NCBI GenBank assembly: GCA_028284155.1
Contig: JANQSF010000018.1
Span: forward strand, 1 to 64,000
DNA length: 64,000 bases
Source of the DNA: Phycisphaeraceae bacterium
GTDB lineage: Bacteria > Planctomycetota > Phycisphaerae > Phycisphaerales > Phycisphaeraceae
Direction of reading: 5' to 3'
The notes beneath the pieces were generated by a model. That model did not search any database. It was not told where the DNA came from and saw only the letters and a program-made list of their open reading frames with translations. The position numbers and the translations under genes were made by a program. Numbering within the stretch: position 1 is the first letter of the stretch; every line of letters starts with the position of its first letter. Of the stretch, positions 25,011 through 33,842 are shown one piece after another.

Positions 25011-26057
25011 ATGATTCGCAGCTTGTCTGGCACGTTTTTCACCCTCGCATTGACCGTCTTGCTGGCGGCTGGCGGCGCGTCGGCTGACGACCTGTGGGTG
25101 ACGTACGACGGATTCGACGGCCCGGGCAAGGGCAAGCACATCGTGCTGATCTCCGGCGACGAGGAGTACCGCTCGGAAGAGGCGTTGCCGCAGTTGGGCA
25201 AGATCCTGGCCAAGCACCACGGCTTCAAGTGCACGGTGTTGTTCGCGATCGACCCGAAGACGGGCATCATCGACCCGAACAACCGGTCGAATATCCCGGG
25301 TCTTGAGGCGTTGAAAGATGCCGACCTGATGATTATCGCGACGCGTTTCCGTGACCTGCCGGATGCGCAGATGAAGCACATCGACGATTATCTGAAGAGC
25401 GGCCGACCTGTGATCGGGATGCGGACGGCTACGCACGCGTTCAACATCCGCGGGAACAAGACGTATGCGCATTACGGCAACGGCTACCGCGGCAAGGAAG
25501 ACGGCGCTTGGCGCGGCGGGTTCGGCGGGTACATCCTGGGTGACTGGTGGCTGAACCACCACGGCGGCCACAAGCGCGAGGCGACCGGCGGCATCATCGC
25601 CAAGGGCGCGGAAGATCACCCAATCACCAACGGCATCAAGGACCGCGACATCTGGGGCGACACCGACGTGTACGGCGTCCGCCTGCCGCTGCCCAAAGGC
25701 TCGCAGCACATCGTCATGGGCGCGGTGCTCAAAGGCATGAAGGTCGATGACCCGCCGGTTGAGGGCAAGAAGAACAACCCGATGATGCCGGTCTCGTGGA
25801 CGAAGACGTACAAGATCCCCGGCGGCAAAGAGGGCAAGGTTTTCACGACGACCATGGGCTCGTCCAGCGACCTTGTCAGCGAAGGCACGCGCCGGATGAT
25901 GGTCAACGCGGTGTATTGGACGCTTGGCATGGAAGTGCCGAAGGGCGGGACGAAAGCCGATATCGTTGGCGAGTTCAAGTGGACGAAGTACTCGTTCCAT
26001 CGGGGTGACCACTTCATCAAGCAGGGGGTGAAACCCGCGGACCACAAGATGAAATGA
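25011..26057 (+). CDS. Secreted ThuA-domain protein
   Basis: 348 aa. The signal peptide reads LTVLLAAGGASA. The body is a ThuA-like, glutamine-amidotransferase-type fold: HIVLISGDEEYRSEEALPQL, ADLMIIATRFRDLPD, IGMRTATHAFNI and HPITNGIKDRD. ThuA domains occur in trehalose or sugar utilisation and are common in planctomycete secretomes; their reaction is poorly known. AAGGAG lies seven bases upstream of the ATG. It is followed by an intrinsic terminator and lies next to a DUF6807 gene and Tat oxidoreductase, a frequent association. Confidence 0.88.
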   Translation: MIRSLSGTFFTLALTVLLAAGGASADDLWVTYDGFDGPGKGKHIVLISGDEEYRSEEALPQLGKILAKHHGFKCTVLFAIDPKTGIIDPNNRSNIPGLEALKDADLMIIATRFRDLPDAQMKHIDDYLKSGRPVIGMRTATHAFNIRGNKTYAHYGNGYRGKEDGAWRGGFGGYILGDWWLNHHGGHKREATGGIIAKGAEDHPITNGIKDRDIWGDTDVYGVRLPLPKGSQHIVMGAVLKGMKVDDPPVEGKKNNPMMPVSWTKTYKIPGGKEGKVFTTTMGSSSDLVSEGTRRMMVNAVYWTLGMEVPKGGTKADIVGEFKWTKYSFHRGDHFIKQGVKPADHKMK

Positions 26058-26070
26058 CGTGTGAACGATA

Positions 26071-26107
26071 AAGCCCGCCGACAGCCGTCGGCGGGCTTTC
26101 GTTTGTG
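26071..26107 (+). terminator. Intrinsic terminator after ThuA
   Basis: AAGCCCGCCGAC pairs with GTCGGCGGGCTT around AGCC, then TTTCGTTT. The arms are symmetrical, so it may also serve the convergent gene ending at 26127. Confidence 0.85.
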
Positions 26108-26126
26108 GATGATTCAACAAGCTCGA

Positions 26127-27380
26127 TTACTTCACGGAGACCTTCACCGGCTTGACCCACGATTGATACAACGCGTCGAAGTGTTCGACGGACGCGTCCT
26201 TGTGCTTTGTCGGGTCGAGCACGAGGATGCGGTAGCTGAACTCGAGCGGCTTGTCGGCTGACAGCTTGTGCGGCGCGTAGGCACCGAATCGGCCGTAGTT
26301 ACGGGTCGAATAGACGGTTCGGCCGTCGTGCGTTCCGGGGTTTTTGGGGTGGTCCATGTGCATGACGGCGTAAGGCTTGTCTTCAATGGTGAACTGGTTG
26401 ACGCACCACGGATTGTCCGCCCACACGTCGCCGCCCTTGCCCTTGGTGCTGGCCGGTCGGACGTATTTGGCCTTGGTCTGGTTGACACTGTCACGCGGGC
26501 GGAACTGGAAGCCGGCGTGCTGCGGGTCGCCGTTGAGGTCAACGTCGCCGCCCGCGGATTCGAGTTTGAAGTGGAAGTCCATCAGCGTGCGACCTTCGCC
26601 GACGTTCCACGTCGTGACCGTGCGCGTTTCGATGACGACGGGTTTGGCCTGCTTGTCGAGCCAGTGTGCGGTCGAGACGCTGCGCGACGCGACGGGGCCG
26701 GCGAACTCGGATTTGGCCTCGTATCCCTGGTGCTGGATGGAGACGTTGTCCTTGCAATGCCAGAAGTCGTACTTGCCGTTCGGCCCGGTCGTCCTCGACC
26801 AGCCGATGTACAGGCCGCGGTGGTGCGTGTATCGCCCGCCCGCGCCTTTGGTGATGTGGCCTTCGCCGTGGAAGCCGAATACGTGATGGAAGTGCTTGTA
26901 CGTGTTGACGTGGTCGGCTGGGTCGTATTTAGGTGTCCAATGCTGCCAGACATCGCGCCCGCCGATCTTGAGGATTCGACCACCTTCCGCGTCGTTGACG
27001 AAGTGGAAACCGGGAATCTCCTTGCCGACGGGCGTTCTGGCGATCGTGATCGCACGTGTGCGTTTTTCGCCCGCCTTGAGATCGGTTTCGACCCAGCGCA
27101 GTTTGATCTTCGAAGGATGCGCCGGGTCGCCTTCAGCCGGGTCGAGTTGGATGGGTCCAACGTTCGGGCCCACGCTGTTGCTCAATGCCCGAACTTTGCC
27201 GGCGCTTCGCTTCCGATATTCCGCGGAAATAGCGACGTCGACGGGGATCAAGACTTCCACAACGGCATAATCTCGCGCAAATCCGCCTGTATCGACTGTA
27301 ACTGTCAGGCGGGCCTCGCCCAGGGCGGCCGAACTGCCGATGAGCAGGGTCAGGAGAAGCGAGGTCGTAAGTTTGAACAT
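26127..27380 (-). CDS. Secreted DUF6807 (PmoA-like) protein
   Basis: 417 aa with signal peptide LLLTLLIGSSAALG. The C-terminal ~300 aa show the DUF6807/PmoA features: HHVFGFHGEGHITKG, THHRGLYIGW, FWHCKDNVSIQHQ and GFQFRPRD. Despite the family's old name linking it to methane oxygenase, planctomycete members are secreted proteins of unknown role, often beside ThuA and Gfo/Idh genes as here. The His-rich HH motifs hint at metal binding. Confidence 0.8.
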   Translation of the reverse strand: MFKLTTSLLLTLLIGSSAALGEARLTVTVDTGGFARDYAVVEVLIPVDVAISAEYRKRSAGKVRALSNSVGPNVGPIQLDPAEGDPAHPSKIKLRWVETDLKAGEKRTRAITIARTPVGKEIPGFHFVNDAEGGRILKIGGRDVWQHWTPKYDPADHVNTYKHFHHVFGFHGEGHITKGAGGRYTHHRGLYIGWSRTTGPNGKYDFWHCKDNVSIQHQGYEAKSEFAGPVASRSVSTAHWLDKQAKPVVIETRTVTTWNVGEGRTLMDFHFKLESAGGDVDLNGDPQHAGFQFRPRDSVNQTKAKYVRPASTKGKGGDVWADNPWCVNQFTIEDKPYAVMHMDHPKNPGTHDGRTVYSTRNYGRFGAYAPHKLSADKPLEFSYRILVLDPTKHKDASVEHFDALYQSWVKPVKVSVK

Positions 27381-27549
27381 CGGTCAGTCCTTTCAGAGTG
27401 GGTTGAGGCAGAGGTTACCGCGATCGGTACGTACGCGCTGGCCGCGGACGGCAAAGCTTGCACGGCGCGGCCGCATCGTAGCCGGTTAGCGGACTTTCAT
27501 TGTAGTGATGCCGACGCAGGTTTCGGTACGGCGTGCGAACACACACCCG

Positions 27550-30009
27550 ATGATGCGACACAGTCCGACCCCCCAGTTTGTTTTGGCCGGTTGTCTGGTC
27601 GTTTGGTTGACGAACGCCGCCTCAGCCGGCGTCCTGCCGGTAGCCGACGCGCTGGAGTCGTTCCGCGTCGCGCCGGGGTTCCGCGTCGAACTGGTCGCGA
27701 CCGAGCCGATGGTCGAAGCGCCGGTCGCGGTCGAGTGGGACGCGGACGGTCGGCTATGGGTCGTGGAGATGCGCGGCTATATGCGCGGGCAGCCGCCGCG
27801 AGATGAACCTGCGGCGCGGCTGGGGCGCATCGCCGTGCTGGAAGACACCGACGGCGACGGCAGGATGGATCGCCGCACGTTGTTTCAGGGCGACCTGCGC
27901 ATGCCGCGTGCGATCGCGTTCGCCGCGGGCGGTGTGTTGATCGCCGACCCGCCGATGCTCTGGTTTGCTCGCGACCGGGATGGCGACCTGCGCTGCGATC
28001 AGATGACCGTGCTCGACGCCAACTTCGGTGCGGGTTCGCACGTGCAGCATGGGCCGAACGGTTTTGCACAATCGATTGATAACTGGCTCGATGTCGCGGG
28101 CCACGACGCAAGGTTGCGCGTCGTGCGTGACGGGGCGGGCATTCGGCTTGAAACGCAGCCCGTTCCGCGGCGTGGGCAGTGGGGCGTGTCGCGCGACGAC
28201 ATTGGGCGTGCGTTTTACAACGGCAACGCGAGTTTCCTGCACGTCGATTCGCTCCTGGCTCACTACATGGCGGGCAGCGACTCGCACACGGGTCGTGCGG
28301 GCATTGGCGTGAGCATCGCTTCGGATCAGCGCGTGTATCCGGTCAGCCGATCGGGTGTCACGCTGGGCGATCAGCCGATGATGCGTCGGCCGGACGGTCG
28401 TTTGGCCCGCGCGACTGCCGCGTGTGGGCCGACGGTCTATCGCGGTGGTCAGTTTCCCGCATCTTTAAGGGGCGACGCCTTCGTTTGCGAACCGGCCGGC
28501 AACGCGGTCGTGCAGTTCAATCTGGTCGAGCGTGGCGGCGTGCTCGACGCGGTTCATCTGTTGTATCTCGACGAGCAGTGGGGGCGGCGGGAGTTTCTTG
28601 CGTCGACCGATGAGCGGTTTCGGCCGGTCTCTTGCGCGACGGGGCCGGACGGCTGTCTGTACGTGGTCGATATGCACCGGGGCGTGATCGAGCACACGAA
28701 GTACATGACGTCGCACCTGCGTGCTCACATCAACATGACTGGGTTGGCTAACGGCGTGCGTGCCGGGCGGATCTACCGAGTCGTGCACGAAGGGCATGCC
28801 GTGCCGGCCACGCCTCGTTTGTCGACGATGTTGACCGGCGAGCTGGTCGAGCGTTTAAGGCACCCCAACGGATGGGTGCGAGATACCGCGCAGCGATTGC
28901 TGGTCGAGCGCGGAGGGACGGACGCCCTGCCCGCATTGAGATCGATCGTTATGTCGGCCGGGCCGACACTGGGTCGTTCACCGTCCGATCCGATCGCACC
29001 CCGCAGGGCTGGCGGCGCGGCGTTGGCATCAACGCGTGCGGATCAACACGACGCAGCGACCATCGCACGGTTGCACGCGTTGTGGACGCTAGACGGGTTG
29101 GACGGAGTCGATGAACAAGTCGTACGGCGTGCGTTGCGCGACGGCAATGCCCACGTCCGCGCTGCCGGCGTTCGTTTGGCTGAACGTTGGTGGAGCAAGC
29201 AACCAGCGCAGTCGCTCGACGCCGACGCGCGGTTGACCGAGCAGACGCGCATCGGTTTGGACTTGTACGAGTGCATCCGCGATCCCAGCGAGGCCGTGCG
29301 TCGGCAGTTGGCCGCGTCGTTGTCCGCCATTGGCGGGCCGATGGATTCGGCGTTGCGTCAGTTGCTGATCGAGCAGGGCGACGACCCGGTCGTGGTTGAC
29401 GCGGCGGTGCACGGTCTGGCTGGGCGCGAGGTCGAGTTCCTGTCTCGCTTGATGCCGTCGGTCCGAGCGTCAGACGACTCGCGACTTGCACCGTTTGTCA
29501 AAGCGCTGATCGGCGCGGTCGAGCGCCGCGGAATCCCCGCACGCGTCGCGCGTCTCAACGCCGTGCTCCATCGGCCAACGACGCGGAAAAACCCGCCGCT
29601 GTCGCCCGCCGCAAGTCGAACGTTCAAGGCGGGGGCCGCGTTGTACGCCAAGAGCTGCGCGTCATGCCACGGGCCGCGCGGGTTGGGTATCGAGGCCAAG
29701 GCCCCGCCGCTGATCGACTCGCCCATCGTCGAAGGCAGCCCGACACGGCTGACGCGCATCGTGCTGCACGGCCTGACCGGGCCGATCGTTGTGCACGGCC
29801 GACGCTACGACATGCAGATGCCCGGGCTCGGCTCGCTCAAGGATGAGCAGGTCGCGGCGATCCTGACCTACCTGCGACGCGCCTGGGGCCACCGGGCGAC
29901 GCCCGTCACGCCGCGTGACGTCGCGGCTGTCCGCCGCCTTTCAGCCGACCGCCGCCGGCCGTGGACGATCGAGGAATTGGACGCGGTCGCGTCCGTTCCG
30001 ACGCCATAA
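27550..30009 (+). CDS. PVC-type heme-binding propeller/cytochrome c protein
   Basis: 819 aa. The signal peptide FVLAGCLVVWLTNAASA precedes a six-bladed, glucose-dehydrogenase-like propeller (about 30-420) with FRVELVATEPMVEAPVAVEWD, RLWVVEMRGYM, DTDGDGRMD and CLYVVDMHRGVIEHTKYM. HEAT-like helices fill about 430-670. A C-terminal cytochrome c domain holds CASCHG near residue 702 and a later Met-containing block, YDMQMPGLGSL. It is probably a periplasmic electron-transfer dehydrogenase; the substrate is unknown. Two adjacent ATGs exist at 27550 and 27553; longer starts are not needed. Confidence 0.88.
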   Translation: MMRHSPTPQFVLAGCLVVWLTNAASAGVLPVADALESFRVAPGFRVELVATEPMVEAPVAVEWDADGRLWVVEMRGYMRGQPPRDEPAARLGRIAVLEDTDGDGRMDRRTLFQGDLRMPRAIAFAAGGVLIADPPMLWFARDRDGDLRCDQMTVLDANFGAGSHVQHGPNGFAQSIDNWLDVAGHDARLRVVRDGAGIRLETQPVPRRGQWGVSRDDIGRAFYNGNASFLHVDSLLAHYMAGSDSHTGRAGIGVSIASDQRVYPVSRSGVTLGDQPMMRRPDGRLARATAACGPTVYRGGQFPASLRGDAFVCEPAGNAVVQFNLVERGGVLDAVHLLYLDEQWGRREFLASTDERFRPVSCATGPDGCLYVVDMHRGVIEHTKYMTSHLRAHINMTGLANGVRAGRIYRVVHEGHAVPATPRLSTMLTGELVERLRHPNGWVRDTAQRLLVERGGTDALPALRSIVMSAGPTLGRSPSDPIAPRRAGGAALASTRADQHDAATIARLHALWTLDGLDGVDEQVVRRALRDGNAHVRAAGVRLAERWWSKQPAQSLDADARLTEQTRIGLDLYECIRDPSEAVRRQLAASLSAIGGPMDSALRQLLIEQGDDPVVVDAAVHGLAGREVEFLSRLMPSVRASDDSRLAPFVKALIGAVERRGIPARVARLNAVLHRPTTRKNPPLSPAASRTFKAGAALYAKSCASCHGPRGLGIEAKAPPLIDSPIVEGSPTRLTRIVLHGLTGPIVVHGRRYDMQMPGLGSLKDEQVAAILTYLRRAWGHRATPVTPRDVAAVRRLSADRRRPWTIEELDAVASVPTP

Positions 30010-30115
30010 CGGCCGCGTCTCTGGTACACCCACGGCTTTGCCATTAGAATGCCCGACCGCGCCGGCGCGGCCGCGCGTTTTCATGGGTCCGACATGGTCG
30101 AAACGGCATTTACAT

Positions 30116-32140
30116 ATGGCTGACATGAACAGCAAGATCGAACGGGATCGTCAACTGATCAACGACGCCAAAGCCAAGGGCACCGGCGCCAAACTGTTGG
30201 CGTACACCAAACTGTCCGGCCCGGGCTGGCTGCAAAGCGCCATCACGCTCGGCGGCGGGTCGTTGGCCGGCAGCCTGTTCCTGGGGACGATCGGCGGCTA
30301 CGAGATGATGTGGCTTCAGCCGGTCATGATGATCTTCGGCGTCGTCATGCTCAGCGCGATCGGTTACGTCGCGCTGTCGACGAATAAGAGCCCGTTCCAA
30401 CAGATCAACGAACACATCAACCCCGTGCTCGGCTGGGGCTGGGCGATCGCGACCCTGATGGCCAACCTCGTCTGGGCCATGCCGCAGTTCTCACTCGGCA
30501 CGGCCGCGATGCAACAGAACCTCGGTATCGTGCCCCCAGGGATCGATGGCGAGTGGATCGCGGTCGGTGTCCTGTTCGGCATCGGGACGATCGTCGTCCT
30601 GTTCTACGATTCGGGTGGTTGGGGCATCAAGCTGTTCGAGTGGGTGCTCAAGATCATGGTCGGCGTGGTCGTGCTCAGCTTCTTTGCCGTGGTGATCGCG
30701 ATGTCGCTCAAAGGCGACGGGCTTGACTGGGGCGCGATCATTGCAGGCTTCGTGCCGAATCCGTCGCTGCTCAACCAGCCGTCGGGGTCGATGCAGGCGC
30801 TGATCGACCAATCGACGCATGCCGAATACTGGAAGGAGCAGGTCGTTTCCGCGCAGCGTGACCGGATGGTGGCGGCCGCTGCGACGGCGGTCGGGATCAA
30901 CATGACGTTCCTGTTGCCTTACTCGATGCTCAAGCGCGGCTGGGACCGCGACTTCCGCGGGCTGGCGGCGTTCGACCTGTCAACCGGTTTGTTCATCCCG
31001 TTCCTGCTGGCGACGAGTTGCGTCGTGATCGCGGCCGCGTCGCAGTTCCACGGCGAGCCGGAGGAAGGGCTGCTCGACCTCAAGACGCGTACGGCGAACA
31101 CAGCCAAGATCGACGGGCCTTTCAAGGCGAACCTGGACGGCTTGTTGAAGGCGAGCGAGGCGAAGCGTTGGCAGGAAGCGTTCCTCGAGCAACACGGTGC
31201 GATGAACACCGACGGTTTCAAGGCGGCCTTTGAGGCGAAGTTGACCGAGCACAAGTGGCCTGCTGAGAAGATCAAGGCCGCGCTGAACACGAGCAGCGCG
31301 AAGCCGCTGAGCGACTTGGCCGCGGCGGAGGCGGGCAAGTGGTATGACGGTCTTGTGGCTCAGCAGGCTGAGCACGATGGGGTCGTCGCCAAGGAACGCG
31401 CCAAACATGTCGCGGACAAGTCGGAGAACTCGGTCAAGACCATGGAGAAGGAGGACGCAACATTCGGTCTTGGATTGGGCGCACTCGACCAGGCGCGCGA
31501 CGGACTGAAGGACTCTGACAAACGGATCGCCGCGACGCTGATCAAACGCGACGCGTTCGCGTTGGCCAACTCGCTGGAGAAACTCGCGGGCAAGGGCATC
31601 GCGCAGTACGTGTTTGGCATCGGCGTGGTCGGCATGGCCATCTCCACGATCATCATCCTGATGCTGATCAACGGCTTCACGATCTGCGAGATGCTCGGCC
31701 GACCTTCGCGCGGCTGGCTGCACCGGTTCGGCTGCCTGCTGCCCGGTATTTCCGGCGCGCTCGGCTTCATGTACCTGTGGAAAGGCTCAGCCTTCTACCT
31801 GGCCGTGCCGACCAGCCGGTTCGGCATGGTGCTGCTGCCCATCGCTTACGTCGCGTTCTTCGTCATGATGAATAGCAAGAAGATCCTGGGCGATCAGCGG
31901 CCGAGGGGTATCAAGCGGATCGTAATCAACCTGCTCATGCTCGTCGGCGTCGGCCTGGCGCTGGTCGGGGCGGGCACGTCGATCTTCAACGACAAGGCGA
32001 TGCTGAACGTGCGCGTGCGCGACCTGGCGATCGCCCTGTTGGCGATGCTGTTCGTTCTCGGCCTGTTCGTGGCCTGCGGACGCAACCGCTCGTCCGATGA
32101 TGAGGTCGTGCCGACCGCGTCGGAGCCGGGGGAGGCTTAA
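30116..32140 (+). CDS. Divergent Nramp-like transporter with large hydrophilic insert
   Basis: 674 aa, with about eleven or twelve membrane helices. The first reads SGPGWLQSAITLGGGSLAG, which aligns with Nramp helix 1, but the metal-binding DPGN is replaced by a glycine-rich sequence. The helix-6 region reads AVGINMTFLLPYSML. Between helices, residues ~312-492 form a long charged segment (KTRTANTAKID ... DQARDGLKDSD) with helical, coiled-coil-like character that ordinary Nramp proteins lack. Transport of Mn/Fe is therefore doubtful; another ion or solute is possible. The stop overlaps that of the convergent gene at 32137. Confidence 0.7.
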   Translation: MADMNSKIERDRQLINDAKAKGTGAKLLAYTKLSGPGWLQSAITLGGGSLAGSLFLGTIGGYEMMWLQPVMMIFGVVMLSAIGYVALSTNKSPFQQINEHINPVLGWGWAIATLMANLVWAMPQFSLGTAAMQQNLGIVPPGIDGEWIAVGVLFGIGTIVVLFYDSGGWGIKLFEWVLKIMVGVVVLSFFAVVIAMSLKGDGLDWGAIIAGFVPNPSLLNQPSGSMQALIDQSTHAEYWKEQVVSAQRDRMVAAAATAVGINMTFLLPYSMLKRGWDRDFRGLAAFDLSTGLFIPFLLATSCVVIAAASQFHGEPEEGLLDLKTRTANTAKIDGPFKANLDGLLKASEAKRWQEAFLEQHGAMNTDGFKAAFEAKLTEHKWPAEKIKAALNTSSAKPLSDLAAAEAGKWYDGLVAQQAEHDGVVAKERAKHVADKSENSVKTMEKEDATFGLGLGALDQARDGLKDSDKRIAATLIKRDAFALANSLEKLAGKGIAQYVFGIGVVGMAISTIIILMLINGFTICEMLGRPSRGWLHRFGCLLPGISGALGFMYLWKGSAFYLAVPTSRFGMVLLPIAYVAFFVMMNSKKILGDQRPRGIKRIVINLLMLVGVGLALVGAGTSIFNDKAMLNVRVRDLAIALLAMLFVLGLFVACGRNRSSDDEVVPTASEPGEA

Positions 32141-32793
32141 GAAGGCTGAACCTGCCGAGCCGACTCGGTCGCGACATCGTCGCGCGGTCGGCCGCACTCA
32201 GGGCAGGTTTCGGCGACGCTGGCGTGCAGGTCGTACCCGCACCGCGAACAGAGGTGGCGCTTGGCCATCGCGCGGTTGAAGCGTCGGACGATCAGCGGCT
32301 GAAGCCCCGCCGCGACGACGAGGCAGGCGAGCGTGATCCACAGGAACGGCTCGGGCCCCGTCTGTTTCAGACCGATCAACACGAACCGCACCATGCCCAG
32401 ACCGGGCTGCGACTCGAACCGCCAGAGAATAAAGGCGGCGGTCACCGCGAGCACGAGGCCGACCAGCAGGGCCGGGATCCACGCGATGACGCGCAGGCTG
32501 CGCAGGTAATGCCTCGGGTCGCGGGCCAGCGCTTCGATCGGCTCGCCCGCACGGAAAACGGGGCTGACCCAACACATCCACACCACCGCCAACACGAGTA
32601 ACGCCGCGCCGGATCGGCCGAGGAACAACGGCCAGAACCCAAAGCCAAAACCGCGGTCAATCTGAATGAGGACGTGCAAGAGGCCGGGCAAGGCCGCGGC
32701 GAGGACGATGAGCAGCAAGGAGACGCGCGTCCACCAGGGGAAGTAACGCGTGCGTTGTGCCGTTTCGGTAGCCATTTTTTCGCGCGTTTTCAC
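32137..32793 (-). CDS. Membrane protein with C-terminal zinc ribbon
   Basis: 218 aa. Four hydrophobic segments (VSLLLIVLAAALPGLLHVL, GAALLVLAVVWMCWV, IPALLVGLVLAVTAAFILW and ITLACLVVAAGLQPLI) are followed by CSRCGYDLHA ... CPECGRP. It belongs to the same unnamed architecture as the proteins at 12133 and 32799. A methionine at 32775 is an alternative start. It is last in a minus-strand run, five bases after the upstream gene. The role is unknown. Confidence 0.75.
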   Translation of the reverse strand: MKTREKMATETAQRTRYFPWWTRVSLLLIVLAAALPGLLHVLIQIDRGFGFGFWPLFLGRSGAALLVLAVVWMCWVSPVFRAGEPIEALARDPRHYLRSLRVIAWIPALLVGLVLAVTAAFILWRFESQPGLGMVRFVLIGLKQTGPEPFLWITLACLVVAAGLQPLIVRRFNRAMAKRHLCSRCGYDLHASVAETCPECGRPRDDVATESARQVQPS

Positions 32794-32798
32794 GACAG

Positions 32799-33314
32799 CT
32801 AGTTACCCAATTCATACCCACACTCGGGGCAAGTCGACGCATCGGGCCTGCCACGGAGGTCATAGTGACAACGACGGCATGCGCCATTTGGCAATTTCAA
32901 CAGTCTCAATCGACGTCCAGCGATAATCGCGATCATCGCACTAGCCCCGCAAGTCATCAACGCGGCAATCGCCAACATCAGGCCGTGTCTCGTGACCCAC
33001 TCGTGTTTATGGGACCACAGCATGTGAATGAATCCTGATAGGAACAGGACTGGGATAACTGGAACAAGCAATACAATCCAGCCTGTCCTTCGTTCGTGCT
33101 GGGTTAGTGGTTCTTTTCGTGGCGCAGTTTCGGCAATTGGCCAAGCCCAGCCCACCCATAGAATTAATGCCACAGATAAGAGTGTAGCGATCAGGTTTAT
33201 CCAATCTGGCGCAGGTTCCGTGACATGCACCAAGCCACTTACGGCCAAGCAAAGCAGTATCCCAACTGAAAGCCCCGTGTAGTAGACGTTGATCGCGCTC
33301 ACCACAGGTCTCAC
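32799..33314 (-). CDS. Membrane protein with C-terminal zinc ribbon
   Basis: 171 aa. Four hydrophobic segments end in the ribbon CRRCHYDLRG ... CPECGYELGN. It shares the layout of its downstream neighbour but little sequence outside the ribbon. Clearly less GC-rich than the flanking genes. It lies one base after the MoaB/MogA-like gene, so it is probably co-transcribed. Confidence 0.75.
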   Translation of the reverse strand: MRPVVSAINVYYTGLSVGILLCLAVSGLVHVTEPAPDWINLIATLLSVALILWVGWAWPIAETAPRKEPLTQHERRTGWIVLLVPVIPVLFLSGFIHMLWSHKHEWVTRHGLMLAIAALMTCGASAMIAIIAGRRLRLLKLPNGACRRCHYDLRGRPDASTCPECGYELGN

Positions 33315-33315
33315 A

Positions 33316-33834
33316 TTACCGCACCCTCTCCCAAATCAAATGCGGCAGTTCCGGCACGATCAACTTTGACATGCCCAATCGCACGGCGTTGGTTGACCCC
33401 GGCATCGCGAAAATCAGCGTTTCGCCGCTCAGCCCGCCGACCGCCCGGCTCAGCATCGCGGCCGGGCCGACCTCGTCCCAACTGAGCATTCGGAACAGCT
33501 CGCCGAAGCCGTCGAGCGTCTTGTCCAGTTTGCGTTGGACGACCTCGATGGTCGTGTCGCGCGAGGCGATGCCCGTGCCGCCTGTCGAGAGGATCACGTC
33601 GAACGGTGGGTCGAGTTTGAGCCAGGCGTCGAGTTGCGCGTCGATGCGCGGCGCGTCGTCGGGGACGATCGCATAGTCGGCCACCTCGTGTCCCGCGTCG
33701 GTCAACGCGTCGATGATGAGCTTGCCGCCCTTGTCGGTTTCTGGTGTGCGCGTGTCGCTGATAGTCAGGACGGCGCACTGCGCGACCTGTCCCTCGGCCT
33801 GCGCGCGGTGGTCGGCGGTCGATTCCGAAGGCAT
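33316..33834 (-). CDS. Molybdenum cofactor protein, MoaB/MogA family
   Basis: 172 aa. The MPT-binding fold is shown by CAVLTISDTRTPETDKGG, the motif LSTGGTGIASRD and AMPGSTNAVRLGMSKLI. Family members adenylylate molybdopterin ahead of Mo insertion; MoaB and MogA cannot be separated by eye. The start MPSESTADH is chosen over an upstream extension without similarity. It sits eight bases after the GH35-like gene; no other cofactor genes are near. Confidence 0.88.
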   Translation of the reverse strand: MPSESTADHRAQAEGQVAQCAVLTISDTRTPETDKGGKLIIDALTDAGHEVADYAIVPDDAPRIDAQLDAWLKLDPPFDVILSTGGTGIASRDTTIEVVQRKLDKTLDGFGELFRMLSWDEVGPAAMLSRAVGGLSGETLIFAMPGSTNAVRLGMSKLIVPELPHLIWERVR

Positions 33835-33842
33835 AGCGTGAC

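Noticed and set aside
22639..25014. A long plus-strand open frame across the Tat oxidoreductase
   Set aside because: It lies antisense to a clear oxidoreductase gene, has no recognisable domain and continues through repeats. High GC lowers stop frequency on the opposite strand.
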